Assembly: GCA_044360385.1 (NCBI GenBank)
Contig: JBIKKK010000017.1
Span: 1-22,678, forward strand
Direction: 5' to 3'
DNA from: Mxb001 sp044360385
GTDB taxonomy: Bacteria > Actinomycetota > Actinomycetes > S36-B12
DNA length: 22,678 bases
Shown: in pieces, positions 1 to 7,676 of the stretch
Layout of the letters: every line of letters begins with the position of its first letter
Numbering within the stretch: the first letter of the stretch is position 1
Notes under the pieces: generated by a model
The model's database searches: none
Told to the model about the DNA's origin: nothing
What the model saw: only the letters and a program-made list of their open reading frames with translations
Position numbers and translations under genes: made by a program

Positions 1-548
1 AGCCCGAAGGCGCCGACGCCGAGCACGATGAGCAGCATCATGCCGAGCCAGAACTCCGGCATGGAGTAGAGCGTGAGCGTCGTGCCGGTCGAGACCTTGT
101 CGAAGCGGCTGCCCGGCTTCCAGCCCGCGCGGATGCCGATCCAGATGCCCACGATCGTCGCGATGACGATGGCCGTGCCCAGCAGTAGCACGGTCGGCCA
201 CACGCGCTCGCCGATGAGCTCCCACACCGGCTGCGAGAAGCGCGTGGAGTCGATCCCGGGGTCGAAGGGGTTGCGGATGTAGGCGAAGAACTGCTCCCAG
301 ATCGGGCGATTGAGCTCCTCCCGCAGCGCGGCAATCTGCTCGGGATCCATGTTGCGTCCGCGGGTGTAGAGGCCAATCGGATCGCCCGGCAGCAGCCGGA
401 AGAGGAAGAAGTTGAATACGACGACGAAGGCCAGCGTCACAAAGGCACGCAGCACCTTGCTTGCGACGACGCGCGCGGTCGAGCCGGTGACGCGGCGTGG
501 CCGGATCGGATCCGGCTCGCCGACCGCGACCTCCTGGAGGAGGCTCAC
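1..548 (-). CDS. ABC transporter permease, DppB/OppB type (partial, C-terminus outside window)
   Basis: This is an inner-membrane permease of a dipeptide/oligopeptide-type ABC importer (BPD_transp_1 family). About 182 N-terminal residues are present; the rest lies to the left of the window. Visible are a first membrane segment (about residues 36-52, ending FFLFRLLPGDP, the N-terminal signature of DppB/OppB permeases), a periplasmic stretch with MDPEQIAALREELN, and a second hydrophobic segment (WPTVLLLGTAIVIATIVGIW). The start chosen is the GTG at 546-548, which overlaps the TGA of the upstream binding-protein gene. No in-frame ATG occurs before codon 67, which would remove the first membrane segment. 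This overlap implies translational coupling in one operon with the substrate-binding protein. The transported substrate cannot be read from the sequence; a peptide is likely from family and context. Confidence 0.85.
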   Translation of the reverse strand, partial: MSLLQEVAVGEPDPIRPRRVTGSTARVVASKVLRAFVTLAFVVVFNFFLFRLLPGDPIGLYTRGRNMDPEQIAALREELNRPIWEQFFAYIRNPFDPGIDSTRFSQPVWELIGERVWPTVLLLGTAIVIATIVGIWIGIRAGWKPGSRFDKVSTGTTLTLYSMPEFWLGMMLLIVLGVGAFG

Positions 549-2425
549 TCCTTCGAGTCCTCCGATGACTTCGACCGCATGCGCACCAGGGCGATGACGA
601 GGCCGATGATCACCAGCGCGGCGATGATGAGCCCGATGATGAGGCCCGTGCTCGATCCACCCGAGGTCTCCTCGGCCGCGGTGCCGCCGCCGGCATCCGC
701 CGACTCGCTTGCGCCCGGCGACGGAGCAGCGGGCTCGCCGCCGGTATCTGAGCCGATCGGCGCGACGTTCTCGTAGGAGTAGGTGCCGTACTGGAAGAGC
801 AGCGAACCGCTGCCCTCCGGCTGGCCGACAAAGCCCTCGAACCGATCGGACCGGTAGGCCTCGAGGTTGTCGTAGTAGTAGGTGACGACGTAGGCGACGT
901 TGTCGTAGACGATCTGCTGCATCTGCTTGACGATCTCCGCGCGCGCGGCCTGGTCGGTCGTCACGGCCTGCTCGGCGTAGAGGGCGTCGTATTCCTCGTT
1001 GCAGAAGAATGAGTCCGAGAGGTCGGCGTAGATCTCGCCGCCGTCCTCGTAGGAGCGCTTGCCGCAGGTGAAGGTCGACAGCTGGTAGTCGGGGTCGGGC
1101 TCGACGACCCAGCCCCATTCGAACATGTCGAATTCACCGCGACCGATGATCTCGAAGAGGGCGTTCTCGTCGACCGGCTTGATGTCGGCCTCGATGCCGA
1201 TGGCGGCGAGATAGGACTTGAAGTACTCGCCCGACTTCACCGAGGAGTCGGAGTCACTGCGCACGAAGAGTCGATATTTCATCGGTACGCCGTCGGGCCC
1301 GATACGCACGCCGTCGGGACCCATCGCATAGCCCGCGTCGTCGAGGATCTGGTTGGCGAGGGCAGGGTCGTAGCCTTGAGTGCCCGGATCGGTGTGCAGG
1401 GTGGAGTAGAGCGGCGGAATGAACGTCGACCCCGGCGTGCCGTAGCCGTCGAGGATTCGATCGACCATCTGCTGGCGGTCAATCGCGTGCGAGATCGCCA
1501 GGCGCACCTTCTGGTCCTGCATGTGCGGGTTGCCGTCGCCGATGGGCGTGCCGTCTACGAGGGCAGCGCCCGTGTTGAAGGCGAGTTCGTTGAAGCCGGC
1601 GTAGGACCCGGCGTACGTCGTGATGCCCTCCTGGCCCTCGAGCGTGCTGAAGACGTCGGCGGTGAGGCCGGAGGCGATATCGATCTCGCCCTTGACCAGT
1701 GCCTGGCCGAGCGCGTCGGGGTTGTTATAGATGCGGAAGACGAGTTCGTCGACGCTGGGCCGGCCCTTGTAGAAGTTGTCGTTGGCGACCATGCGGATGA
1801 ACTGCCCGGTACGCCGCTCCACGACGAGGAAGGGACCGGAGCCGACCAGCGTCTGGCCTGCCTCAGGCTCGTTGGCGAAGGACTTCACGGCCTTGGCGTC
1901 GACACTGCTCCACACGTGCTCGGGGAGGATGTAGACCGCGAGCCGCTCCATGATGGGGGAGGGCTCGCTCGTCGTCATGACGACCGTGCGGTCGTCGGTG
2001 GCCTCGACCGAGGTGATGTTGCGGACGTAGTTGCCGTAATTGCGCTGCTCGTAGCGGCCGTTGAGGATGCGCTCGAATGTATAGACGACGTCGTTGGCCG
2101 TCAGCGGCGTGCCATCGGACCACAGCAGGTCTGGACGCAGGGTGTAGGTCCAGGTCTTGCCGTCGGCCGAGGCCTCCCACGACTCCGCCAGGCCTGAGTC
2201 GGGCGTGAAGTCGACCGAACTGGTCGACAGCAAAGTGGAGTACTGCAGCTGGAACATCTCGTAGGACTCCGCGAGGATTCCAGTGAAGGGATTCAGGGAG
2301 TCGATGTCGCTGAGGATGCCGACGGTGAAGACCACCGGGTCGGCGGCCTGGGCCTGGGGCACGGCGGCGGCCGGCACCGCGACGATGGTGGCAGCGGCCA
2401 CTGTGGCGATCAGTCTGCGGATCAC
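545..2425 (-). CDS. ABC transporter substrate-binding protein (SBP_bac_5 family) with C-terminal membrane anchor
   Basis: This is the extracellular solute-binding protein of a peptide-type ABC importer, 626 aa. It has a Sec signal peptide (MIRRLIATVAAATIVAVPAA, cleavage probably after AQA near residue 27) with no lipobox cysteine. The SBP_bac_5 body shows typical stretches such as LAESWEASADGKTWTYTLRP and SDGTPLTANDVVYTFERIL. It is followed by a Pro/Ser/Gly/Ala-rich linker (about residues 558-592), one membrane helix (about 593-613) and a short charged tail. The protein is therefore probably tethered by its C-terminus rather than by an N-terminal lipid. The start is a GTG with a good ribosome site (GAGGGAG, 5 nt spacer). 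It is the first gene of the operon visible here, with the permease overlapping its stop codon. An oligopeptidase gene starts divergently 25 bp away. Family assignment is confident; a peptide substrate is inferred. Confidence 0.9.
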   Translation of the reverse strand: MIRRLIATVAAATIVAVPAAAVPQAQAADPVVFTVGILSDIDSLNPFTGILAESYEMFQLQYSTLLSTSSVDFTPDSGLAESWEASADGKTWTYTLRPDLLWSDGTPLTANDVVYTFERILNGRYEQRNYGNYVRNITSVEATDDRTVVMTTSEPSPIMERLAVYILPEHVWSSVDAKAVKSFANEPEAGQTLVGSGPFLVVERRTGQFIRMVANDNFYKGRPSVDELVFRIYNNPDALGQALVKGEIDIASGLTADVFSTLEGQEGITTYAGSYAGFNELAFNTGAALVDGTPIGDGNPHMQDQKVRLAISHAIDRQQMVDRILDGYGTPGSTFIPPLYSTLHTDPGTQGYDPALANQILDDAGYAMGPDGVRIGPDGVPMKYRLFVRSDSDSSVKSGEYFKSYLAAIGIEADIKPVDENALFEIIGRGEFDMFEWGWVVEPDPDYQLSTFTCGKRSYEDGGEIYADLSDSFFCNEEYDALYAEQAVTTDQAARAEIVKQMQQIVYDNVAYVVTYYYDNLEAYRSDRFEGFVGQPEGSGSLLFQYGTYSYENVAPIGSDTGGEPAAPSPGASESADAGGGTAAEETSGGSSTGLIIGLIIAALVIIGLVIALVRMRSKSSEDSKE

Positions 2426-2438
2426 GTCATCTCCCTCG

Positions 2439-2444
2439 TAGTGT
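2439..2444 (+). promoter_or_regulatory. Candidate -10 element for a leaderless oligopeptidase transcript
   Basis: TAGTGT fits the actinobacterial TANNNT -10 pattern and lies at -12 to -7 if transcription starts at the G of the GTG at 2451. No Shine-Dalgarno sequence precedes that GTG, which fits leaderless translation. No convincing -35 is visible. Confidence 0.35.
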
Positions 2445-2450
2445 GCTCGC

Positions 2451-4457
2451 GTGCCTATTCCCGTAGCCCCCCGCGACTCCGGTGCCGATCCCTATGCCTG
2501 GATGCGCGATGACGCCCGTGTGCTCCCCTACCTGGAGGCTGAGCGCGCGGCCTACGACGCGCGCATCGCGAGTCTCGCGCCGCTCACGGCGGAGGTCCTC
2601 GCGGAGCTCGTGGCGCGCACGCCCGATGCTGAACGCTCGGTCAGCAGGGATCACAGTTCCCATGCCTACTACACGCTCACCCGTCCTGGGCGCGAGTTGC
2701 CTGAATTGCGACGAAGCGGACCCGCGGGCGATGAGCTCCTCGTCGACCTGGCTTCCTTCGGATCGCCGTACGCCGCCACCGGGGTCGTGGAGCCTGAAGC
2801 CCGGCGGGCCGGCGAAGCCGCCCCTGACGGGCGGGACGGGCTTCTGGCCTACTCGATCGACCTCACGGGGGCCGAGCGCTACACCCTGCGCTTCCGCGAC
2901 ATGGCCACGGGCGTCGATCTCCCCCTCGAGATCGACGACACCTACTACACCGGCGCCTGGGCCGACGGCGAGTTCTACTTCACGACGATCGACGAGCTCA
3001 ATCGACCGTGCGAGGTGCATCGCGTCAATCCGCGCACCGGCGAGCGACACCATGTGCTCACCGAGCCCGATCAGCGCTTCGAGCTCACCGTGCGCAAGTC
3101 GCAGGATCGTGTCGTGATCGCGGCGCATTCACGCACGACGAGCGAGTGCTGGGAGGTGGTCGACGGCGTACCCATCTCACTGCGCCCACGCGTCGACGGC
3201 GTGGAGTACGAGGTCGAGCGAGACACCGACCGCTGGCTCTTCTTGAGCAACGCCGATGCGACGGAGTTCGCGCTCACCGCCCCTGGGTCCGGAGGGTCGG
3301 CGGAGCCGCCCCTGTCGGACCTACTCGATATCCGCGACGGGCGCATCCACGACATGATCGCCTTCGACGATGCGATCGTCACCTACTCCCGTATCGAGGG
3401 CGAGCCGCGCATCCGCATCCTCGAGCGCGATGGTCGCATCCGCCATGAGATCCCCCCTGAGGTCGGCGGAGCGCTGCGCCTGGGCCACAACGACGATCCA
3501 CACGCCGCCTTCGTCACCGTCGTCACGGAATCCTTCACCGACCCCACGCGGTGGTGGGATGTCGACCTCGTCACGGGGGAGCGGCGCCTGCGCCATGCCC
3601 AGGAGGTGCCCGGGCACGACCCCGCGGCGTACATCAGCGAAGTGATCCACGCGACCGCGAGTGACGGCTGGCAGATCCCGATCGTGGTCACGCGTCACCG
3701 CGACACTTCCCTCGATGTCGGTGCTCCCTGCATGCTCTACGGCTACGGCTCCTACGAGTCGGTCGACGACCCGTGGTTCGAGTCGTGGGTGCTGCCGCTG
3801 CTCGATCGCGGTGTCGTCTACGCCAAGGCGCATATCCGCGGTGGCGGTGAGGTGGGCCGCCAGCAGTGGATCGATGGCCACCTGCTCGCCAAGCGCAACT
3901 CCTTCACCGACTTCATCGCGGCGGCCGATCACCTCGCGGAGACGGGGATCGCGGGCCCCATCGTGGGCCGCGGTGGATCGGCAGGTGGCCTGCTCCAGGG
4001 CGCGGTCTACTTCATGGCGCCGCAGCGCTGGGCCGGGATCATCGCCGAGGTGCCCTTCGTGGACTGCGTCAATTCGATGCTCGACCCGGATATCCCGCTC
4101 ACGATCAACGAGTGGGAGGAGTGGGGCGACCCGCGCATCCCCGAGCAGCGTGCCTACATGGAGTCCTACACGCCCTACACCAACCTCCCCGACCCCGCGG
4201 ATCGCCCGCCGCTGCTCGTCACGGGTGCGGTGCATGATCCGCGCGTGCTCGTGCACGAGCCGGCGAAGTGGGTCGCGGCGCTGCGCCACTCCGATCCCGA
4301 GCAGGGTGATCGCGCGAGCATGACCGATTGCGGCAGCGTGACCTTCCGCGTGGAGACCGGCGAGGGCTCGCACGGCGGGCAGGCGGGCAGGTACGCCGCA
4401 CTGGGCTACGACGCCGAGGTCGTCGCCTGGGCGCTCACCGCGCTCGGCGTCCGCTGA
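2451..4457 (+). CDS. ptrB: S9 family serine peptidase, oligopeptidase B-like
   Basis: This is a cytosolic prolyl-oligopeptidase-family enzyme, 668 aa, that would hydrolyse short peptides; oligopeptidase B members cut after basic residues. The N-terminal part begins with DPYAWMRDD, typical of the family, and is followed by the propeller region. The C-terminal hydrolase domain has AHIRGGGEVGR, the nucleophile elbow GRGGSAGG (Ser510), VPFVDCVNSMLD, IPLTINEWEEWGDP, Asp596 in HDPRV and His641 in GSHGG. These blocks match PtrB rather than prolyl endopeptidase. There is no signal peptide, so it acts inside the cell. The start is a GTG without a ribosome site, probably leaderless. Its divergent position next to a peptide-type ABC importer suggests that imported peptides are its substrates; this is inferred. 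Cleavage specificity cannot be confirmed from motifs alone. Confidence 0.92.
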   Translation: MPIPVAPRDSGADPYAWMRDDARVLPYLEAERAAYDARIASLAPLTAEVLAELVARTPDAERSVSRDHSSHAYYTLTRPGRELPELRRSGPAGDELLVDLASFGSPYAATGVVEPEARRAGEAAPDGRDGLLAYSIDLTGAERYTLRFRDMATGVDLPLEIDDTYYTGAWADGEFYFTTIDELNRPCEVHRVNPRTGERHHVLTEPDQRFELTVRKSQDRVVIAAHSRTTSECWEVVDGVPISLRPRVDGVEYEVERDTDRWLFLSNADATEFALTAPGSGGSAEPPLSDLLDIRDGRIHDMIAFDDAIVTYSRIEGEPRIRILERDGRIRHEIPPEVGGALRLGHNDDPHAAFVTVVTESFTDPTRWWDVDLVTGERRLRHAQEVPGHDPAAYISEVIHATASDGWQIPIVVTRHRDTSLDVGAPCMLYGYGSYESVDDPWFESWVLPLLDRGVVYAKAHIRGGGEVGRQQWIDGHLLAKRNSFTDFIAAADHLAETGIAGPIVGRGGSAGGLLQGAVYFMAPQRWAGIIAEVPFVDCVNSMLDPDIPLTINEWEEWGDPRIPEQRAYMESYTPYTNLPDPADRPPLLVTGAVHDPRVLVHEPAKWVAALRHSDPEQGDRASMTDCGSVTFRVETGEGSHGGQAGRYAALGYDAEVVAWALTALGVR

Positions 4458-4546
4458 CGGCACCCTTCGTTGATGGGCGGCTTGTGAGGCTTCCGCACAG
4501 CGTGTCGCGCCGCATGAGTCGCCACTCAACAAACGGCGATTCGGCG

Positions 4547-4552
4547 TACTCT
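4547..4552 (+). promoter_or_regulatory. Candidate -10 element before the small ORF and DPA operon
   Basis: TACTCT matches TANNNT and is placed at -12 to -7 relative to the ATG at 4559. This is the same geometry as at 2439 and 8700. A weak -35-like TCAACA lies at 4526-4531 but with a short 15-nt spacer. It is the nearest promoter candidate for the arabinan-precursor operon. Another TANNNT (TACCCT) lies at 4647-4652. Confidence 0.3.
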
Positions 4553-4558
4553 CGACGC

Positions 4559-4684
4559 ATGTCCGCCCGCCGCCCGCCTCTTGCCGCGCTGCTCGCGGCC
4601 CCCGCACCGCCCGGGCCAGGTGACGGCCGGTTTACGGGTGTGCCCGTACCCTGTGAGCCCAATCGCAAAGCCGTGGGGCGCTAG
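4559..4684 (+). CDS. Possible 41-aa leader ORF upstream of the DPA operon
   Basis: An ATG-initiated ORF of 41 codons fills much of the 236-nt gap between the oligopeptidase gene and the UbiA-family gene. It stops 9 nt before the GTG of the latter. No ribosome site precedes the ATG, but a TANNNT hexamer lies exactly where a leaderless transcript would need it. The peptide is Ala/Pro/Arg-rich (MSARRPPLAALLAAPAPPGP...) and I do not recognise it. It could be a regulatory leader peptide, or a chance ORF in GC-rich DNA where long open frames are common. The frame stays open further upstream into the preceding gene, which weakens the case. I see no other gene or clear terminator in this gap. Confidence 0.3.
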   Translation: MSARRPPLAALLAAPAPPGPGDGRFTGVPVPCEPNRKAVGR

Positions 4685-4693
4685 GGGGTCATC

Positions 4694-5578
4694 GTGTCGA
4701 CCGCACGATCCTTCGTCGTCGCCCTGCGCCCGCGGCAGTGGGTGAAGAACCTCCTTGTCGTCGTGGCTCCGCTCGGCGCTGCGCAACTCTTCGAGCCGCC
4801 CGTGCTGCTCGCGACCGCCTTATCCTTCGTGGCCTTCTGTCTCGTCGCGAGCGCGACCTACCTGGTCAACGACGTCCTCGATCGCGAGCGTGACCGCGCG
4901 CATCCCACCAAGGCGAGCCGCCCCATCGCGTCGGGATCGCTCTCCGCCCGCGCGGCGGTCATCGGTGCGACGCTGCTCGGGATCGCCGGTCTTGGCATCG
5001 CCTTCGCAACGAGCGTGTCCCTCGGTTGGGTCGTCGTCGCCTACGTCGTCGTTACTCTCGCCTACTCGCTCTTCTTCAAGCACGCTCCGGTGCTGGAGCT
5101 CGCTCTGCTAGCCCTGGGATTCCTGCTGCGGGCCGTCGCGGGTGGAGCGGCCTCCGACATTCCGTTGTCGGAGTGGTTCCTCCTCGTCGCGGGATTTGGC
5201 TCCCTCTTCATGGCGGCCGGCAAGCGCTACGCCGAGCTCACGCGGGTGTCGGCGGTGGATCCGGTCGTTAGTGCTCCGCAGCGCGGCAGCCTCGCGGGGT
5301 ACAGCGTCAGCTACCTGCGCTTCGTCTGGACCGTGGCGGCCGGCGTCACCGTCACGACCTACTGTCTGTGGGCTGTCGAAGTGGGTGGTGGCACGTCCAT
5401 TCCTTGGGCGATGCTCAGCATCATCCCCTTCGCGCTCGGCATCCTGCGCTACGCCGTCGACATTGATGCGGGTCGCGGCGAGACCCCCGAGGATGCGGTG
5501 CTCGGCGACTACTCCCTCGCCGTATTCGGTGGGGCATGGGTCGTCCTCTTCGGCCTCGGTGCTCTGGGGATCGGCTAG
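4694..5578 (+). CDS. ubiA: Decaprenyl-phosphate phosphoribosyltransferase (UbiA family, DPPR synthase)
   Basis: This is a polytopic membrane prenyltransferase-fold enzyme, 294 aa. It would transfer 5-phosphoribose from PRPP to decaprenyl phosphate, the first step towards decaprenylphosphoryl-arabinose, the arabinose donor for cell-wall arabinans. Evidence: an N-terminal LRPRQWVKNLLV typical of this subgroup, and the metal-binding motif NDVLDRERDRAHP (Asn59, Asp60, Asp63, Asp67) followed by KASRPIASG. There are about eight to nine hydrophobic segments, and KRYAELTRV lies near residue 180. Asp-rich motif, length and context match Rv3806c-type proteins rather than quinone-pathway UbiA. The GTG start has AGGGGG 5 nt upstream. 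The dprE1 start lies 2 nt after the stop, so the trio is an operon. Assignment rests strongly on the two following genes. Confidence 0.93.
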   Translation: MSTARSFVVALRPRQWVKNLLVVVAPLGAAQLFEPPVLLATALSFVAFCLVASATYLVNDVLDRERDRAHPTKASRPIASGSLSARAAVIGATLLGIAGLGIAFATSVSLGWVVVAYVVVTLAYSLFFKHAPVLELALLALGFLLRAVAGGAASDIPLSEWFLLVAGFGSLFMAAGKRYAELTRVSAVDPVVSAPQRGSLAGYSVSYLRFVWTVAAGVTVTTYCLWAVEVGGGTSIPWAMLSIIPFALGILRYAVDIDAGRGETPEDAVLGDYSLAVFGGAWVVLFGLGALGIG

Positions 5579-5580
5579 AC

Positions 5581-6921
5581 GTGCTCACCGGCTGGGGTCG
5601 CACGAGCCCGACGGAGGCGCGCGTGCGCGCGGTGAGTGACGAGGCGGACGTAGTCGAGGCTGTCGCATCGGCATCTTCGCGAGGCATCCTCGCGCGCGGA
5701 CTCGGCCGCTCCTATGGCGATAGTGCTCAAGACGCCGGCGGCGAGGTGCTCGACATGACTTCGCTGGACGAGGCACAGCGCTCGGGCGCGATTCTCCGGG
5801 TGCAAGCGGGGAAGAGCCTCGACGCGTTGCTGCGCCAGCTCGTGCCTGAGGGCTACTTCGTGCCAGTGACGCCCGGCACCCGCTTCGTCACGGTCGGCGG
5901 CGCGATCGCTGCAGACATCCACGGCAAGAACCATCACGTGGAGGGCTCCTTCGGCCAGCATGTGCGCAGCCTGCGCCTGGTGACGGGCACGGGCGATGTG
6001 CTCGCGTGCGGTCCCGAGGTCGAGTCGGAGGCCTTCTGGGCGACGGTGGGCGGGATGGGCCTCACCGGCGTCATCACGGAGGCCGAGATCGGCCTGCTGC
6101 CGATCGAGACGTCGCGGATGCGCGTGGACACGCAGCGTTACGGCGACCTCGACGCGCTCATGTCGGCGATGGTGGAGGGAGATCACCGCTATCGCTACAG
6201 CGTGGCCTGGGTCGACAGCATGTCACCCAGCGGACGCGGGGTGCTCACGCGCGGCGATCATGCCGGCATAGGGGACCTGCCGGCGCGCGTGACCGATCCG
6301 CTGGCCTATGACCCTCGCGCGCGCCTTGGCGCTCCCGCGTGGGTGCCCTCCGGCCTGCTCAATCGCGCGAGCATCCGTGCCTTCAACCAGGCGTGGTTCC
6401 ACCGGGCACCGCGTCGACGCGATGGTGAGATCCAGACGATTCCCGCGTTCTTCCACCCGCTCGACGGCGTACGCGGGTGGAATCGCGTCTATGGGCGCGG
6501 CGGATTCCTGCAGTACCAGTTCGTGGTGCCTGACGCCGCGGGTGATCTCATCGGACGTGCGCTTGCGCGCCTGCGCGAGGCAGGTGCGCCCAGCTTCCTC
6601 ACCGTGCTCAAGAGGTTTGGCGAGGCCAATCCCGCTCCGCTGTCGTTCCCCCGCGCGGGCTGGACTCTCGCCGCTGACGTGCCCGCGGCACTGCCGGGCC
6701 TGGGGGAGGTGCTTGATGCGCTCGACGCGGAGGTCCTAGCCGTTGGCGGGCGCCACTACCTCGCCAAGGACTCGCGCATGTCTGCGAGAACCCTGGCGGC
6801 GGGCTATCCCCGCCTGCAGGAGTGGCAGCGGGTGCGTGCACGACTGGACCCCCAGGGGGTCTTCGTCTCTGATCAAGCGCGGCGCCTCGGCACCATCCCT
6901 TGGCTAGGGTCGTCAGCATGA
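5581..6921 (+). CDS. dprE1: Decaprenylphosphoryl-beta-D-ribose 2'-oxidase
   Basis: This FAD-dependent oxidase, 446 aa, oxidises decaprenylphosphoryl-ribose at C2' to the keto intermediate that DprE2 then reduces; together they act as a 2'-epimerase at the membrane/periplasm. The opening TGWGRTSPTEA, the FAD-binding stretch ARGLGRSYGDSAQDAGG, VGGAIAADIHGKNHH, FWATVGGMGLTG, GFLQYQFVVP and YLAKDSR all line up with mycobacterial DprE1. The conserved Lys of AKDSR (Lys418 in M. tuberculosis) is kept. The cysteine that benzothiazinones modify (Cys387 in M. tuberculosis, in GWNICVDFP) is replaced by alanine (Ala364, in GWTLAADVP). The GTG at 5581 is chosen because translation from it begins just before the conserved TGWGRT block; an upstream in-frame start at 5536 would overlap ubiA. 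Its stop overlaps the dprE2 start (ATGA). Confidence 0.95.
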   Translation: MLTGWGRTSPTEARVRAVSDEADVVEAVASASSRGILARGLGRSYGDSAQDAGGEVLDMTSLDEAQRSGAILRVQAGKSLDALLRQLVPEGYFVPVTPGTRFVTVGGAIAADIHGKNHHVEGSFGQHVRSLRLVTGTGDVLACGPEVESEAFWATVGGMGLTGVITEAEIGLLPIETSRMRVDTQRYGDLDALMSAMVEGDHRYRYSVAWVDSMSPSGRGVLTRGDHAGIGDLPARVTDPLAYDPRARLGAPAWVPSGLLNRASIRAFNQAWFHRAPRRRDGEIQTIPAFFHPLDGVRGWNRVYGRGGFLQYQFVVPDAAGDLIGRALARLREAGAPSFLTVLKRFGEANPAPLSFPRAGWTLAADVPAALPGLGEVLDALDAEVLAVGGRHYLAKDSRMSARTLAAGYPRLQEWQRVRARLDPQGVFVSDQARRLGTIPWLGSSA

Positions 6922-7676
6922 TCAATGCGGTGGGTGCTCCCCAGTCGGTGCTGGTGCTCGGCGGGGGCAGCGAGATCGCCGGGGCGATCCTGCGCGCGCT
7001 GCCGACTTCGCGGCTGCAGCGGGTGGTGCTCGCGGGACGGCCGTCGGCGGCGCTGGATCAGCGCGCGACCGATCTACGGGCGCGAGGCATCGCCGATGTC
7101 GAGTTCGTCGACTTCGACGCGCGCGACACCGCATCGCACGGCGCGATCATCGATGCGGTCTTCGACCGCGGCGATGTCGACGTCGTCCTGCTTGCCTTCG
7201 GCGTCCTCGGCGACCAGGGCGCACTCGAGGCGGACCCGGCAGCCGCGGTCGACTTGGTGACGGCTAATTACGTCGGTGCGGTGAGCGCTGGGCTCCACGT
7301 GGCGCGCCGACTGCGCGCGCAGGGCCACGGCCAGTTCGTCGTGCTGTCGAGCGTGGCGGGCGATCGAGCTCGCCGCGCCAACTTCATCTACGGCTCGTCT
7401 AAGGCAGGCCTTGATGCCTTCGCGCAGGGACTCGGCGATGCGCTCGCCGGCAGTGGGGCCCGGGTGATCGTGGTGCGTCCCGGCTTCGTGCGCACGACGA
7501 TGACCGAGGGACTACAGGAGGCACCCTTCGCCACTGACCCCGATGCCGTGGCCGCGATAGTCGTCGCGGCTCTGGCCAAAGGCCGCGAGACCGTCTACGC
7601 GCCCGGAGTGCTACGCCCCGTGATGGGCGCGATCAAGGCACTGCCCCGCGGGATCTTCCGCCGACTGCCTGGCTAG
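6918..7676 (+). CDS. dprE2: Decaprenylphospho-beta-D-erythro-pentofuranosid-2-ulose 2-reductase
   Basis: This is a short-chain dehydrogenase/reductase, 252 aa, that reduces the keto product of DprE1 with NAD(P)H to give decaprenylphosphoryl-arabinose. Visible are the nucleotide-binding loop LVLGGGSEIAGAI, the FDARDTASH and DVDVVLLAFGVLGDQGAL stretches, and the catalytic serine region VVLSSVAGDRARRANF. The YxxxK motif is in FIYGSSKAGLD, and VRPGFVRTTMTEGL and PRGIFRRLPG close the protein. Those blocks match mycobacterial DprE2 almost end to end. The ATG at 6918 overlaps the dprE1 TGA, which implies coupling; a TTG at 6900 would add six residues and is less likely. The stop codon shares a CTAG tetranucleotide with the stop of a decayed minus-strand gene. 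No arabinosyltransferase gene follows, unlike in mycobacterial chromosomes. Confidence 0.94.
   Translation: MINAVGAPQSVLVLGGGSEIAGAILRALPTSRLQRVVLAGRPSAALDQRATDLRARGIADVEFVDFDARDTASHGAIIDAVFDRGDVDVVLLAFGVLGDQGALEADPAAAVDLVTANYVGAVSAGLHVARRLRAQGHGQFVVLSSVAGDRARRANFIYGSSKAGLDAFAQGLGDALAGSGARVIVVRPGFVRTTMTEGLQEAPFATDPDAVAAIVVAALAKGRETVYAPGVLRPVMGAIKALPRGIFRRLPG

Noticed and set aside
1376..2197. A 273-codon open frame on the plus strand
   Set aside because: It is antisense to the substrate-binding protein, whose family and operon context are clear.
3321..4607. A 428-codon open frame on the minus strand
   Set aside because: It is the antisense shadow of the oligopeptidase gene, with biased composition and no recognisable domain.
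7673..7676. Terminators between convergent gene pairs (also 12732-12735 and 17932-17935)
   Set aside because: The stop codons overlap or nearly touch (CTAG shared at two places), and no GC-rich hairpin with a T-run is present in these gaps.
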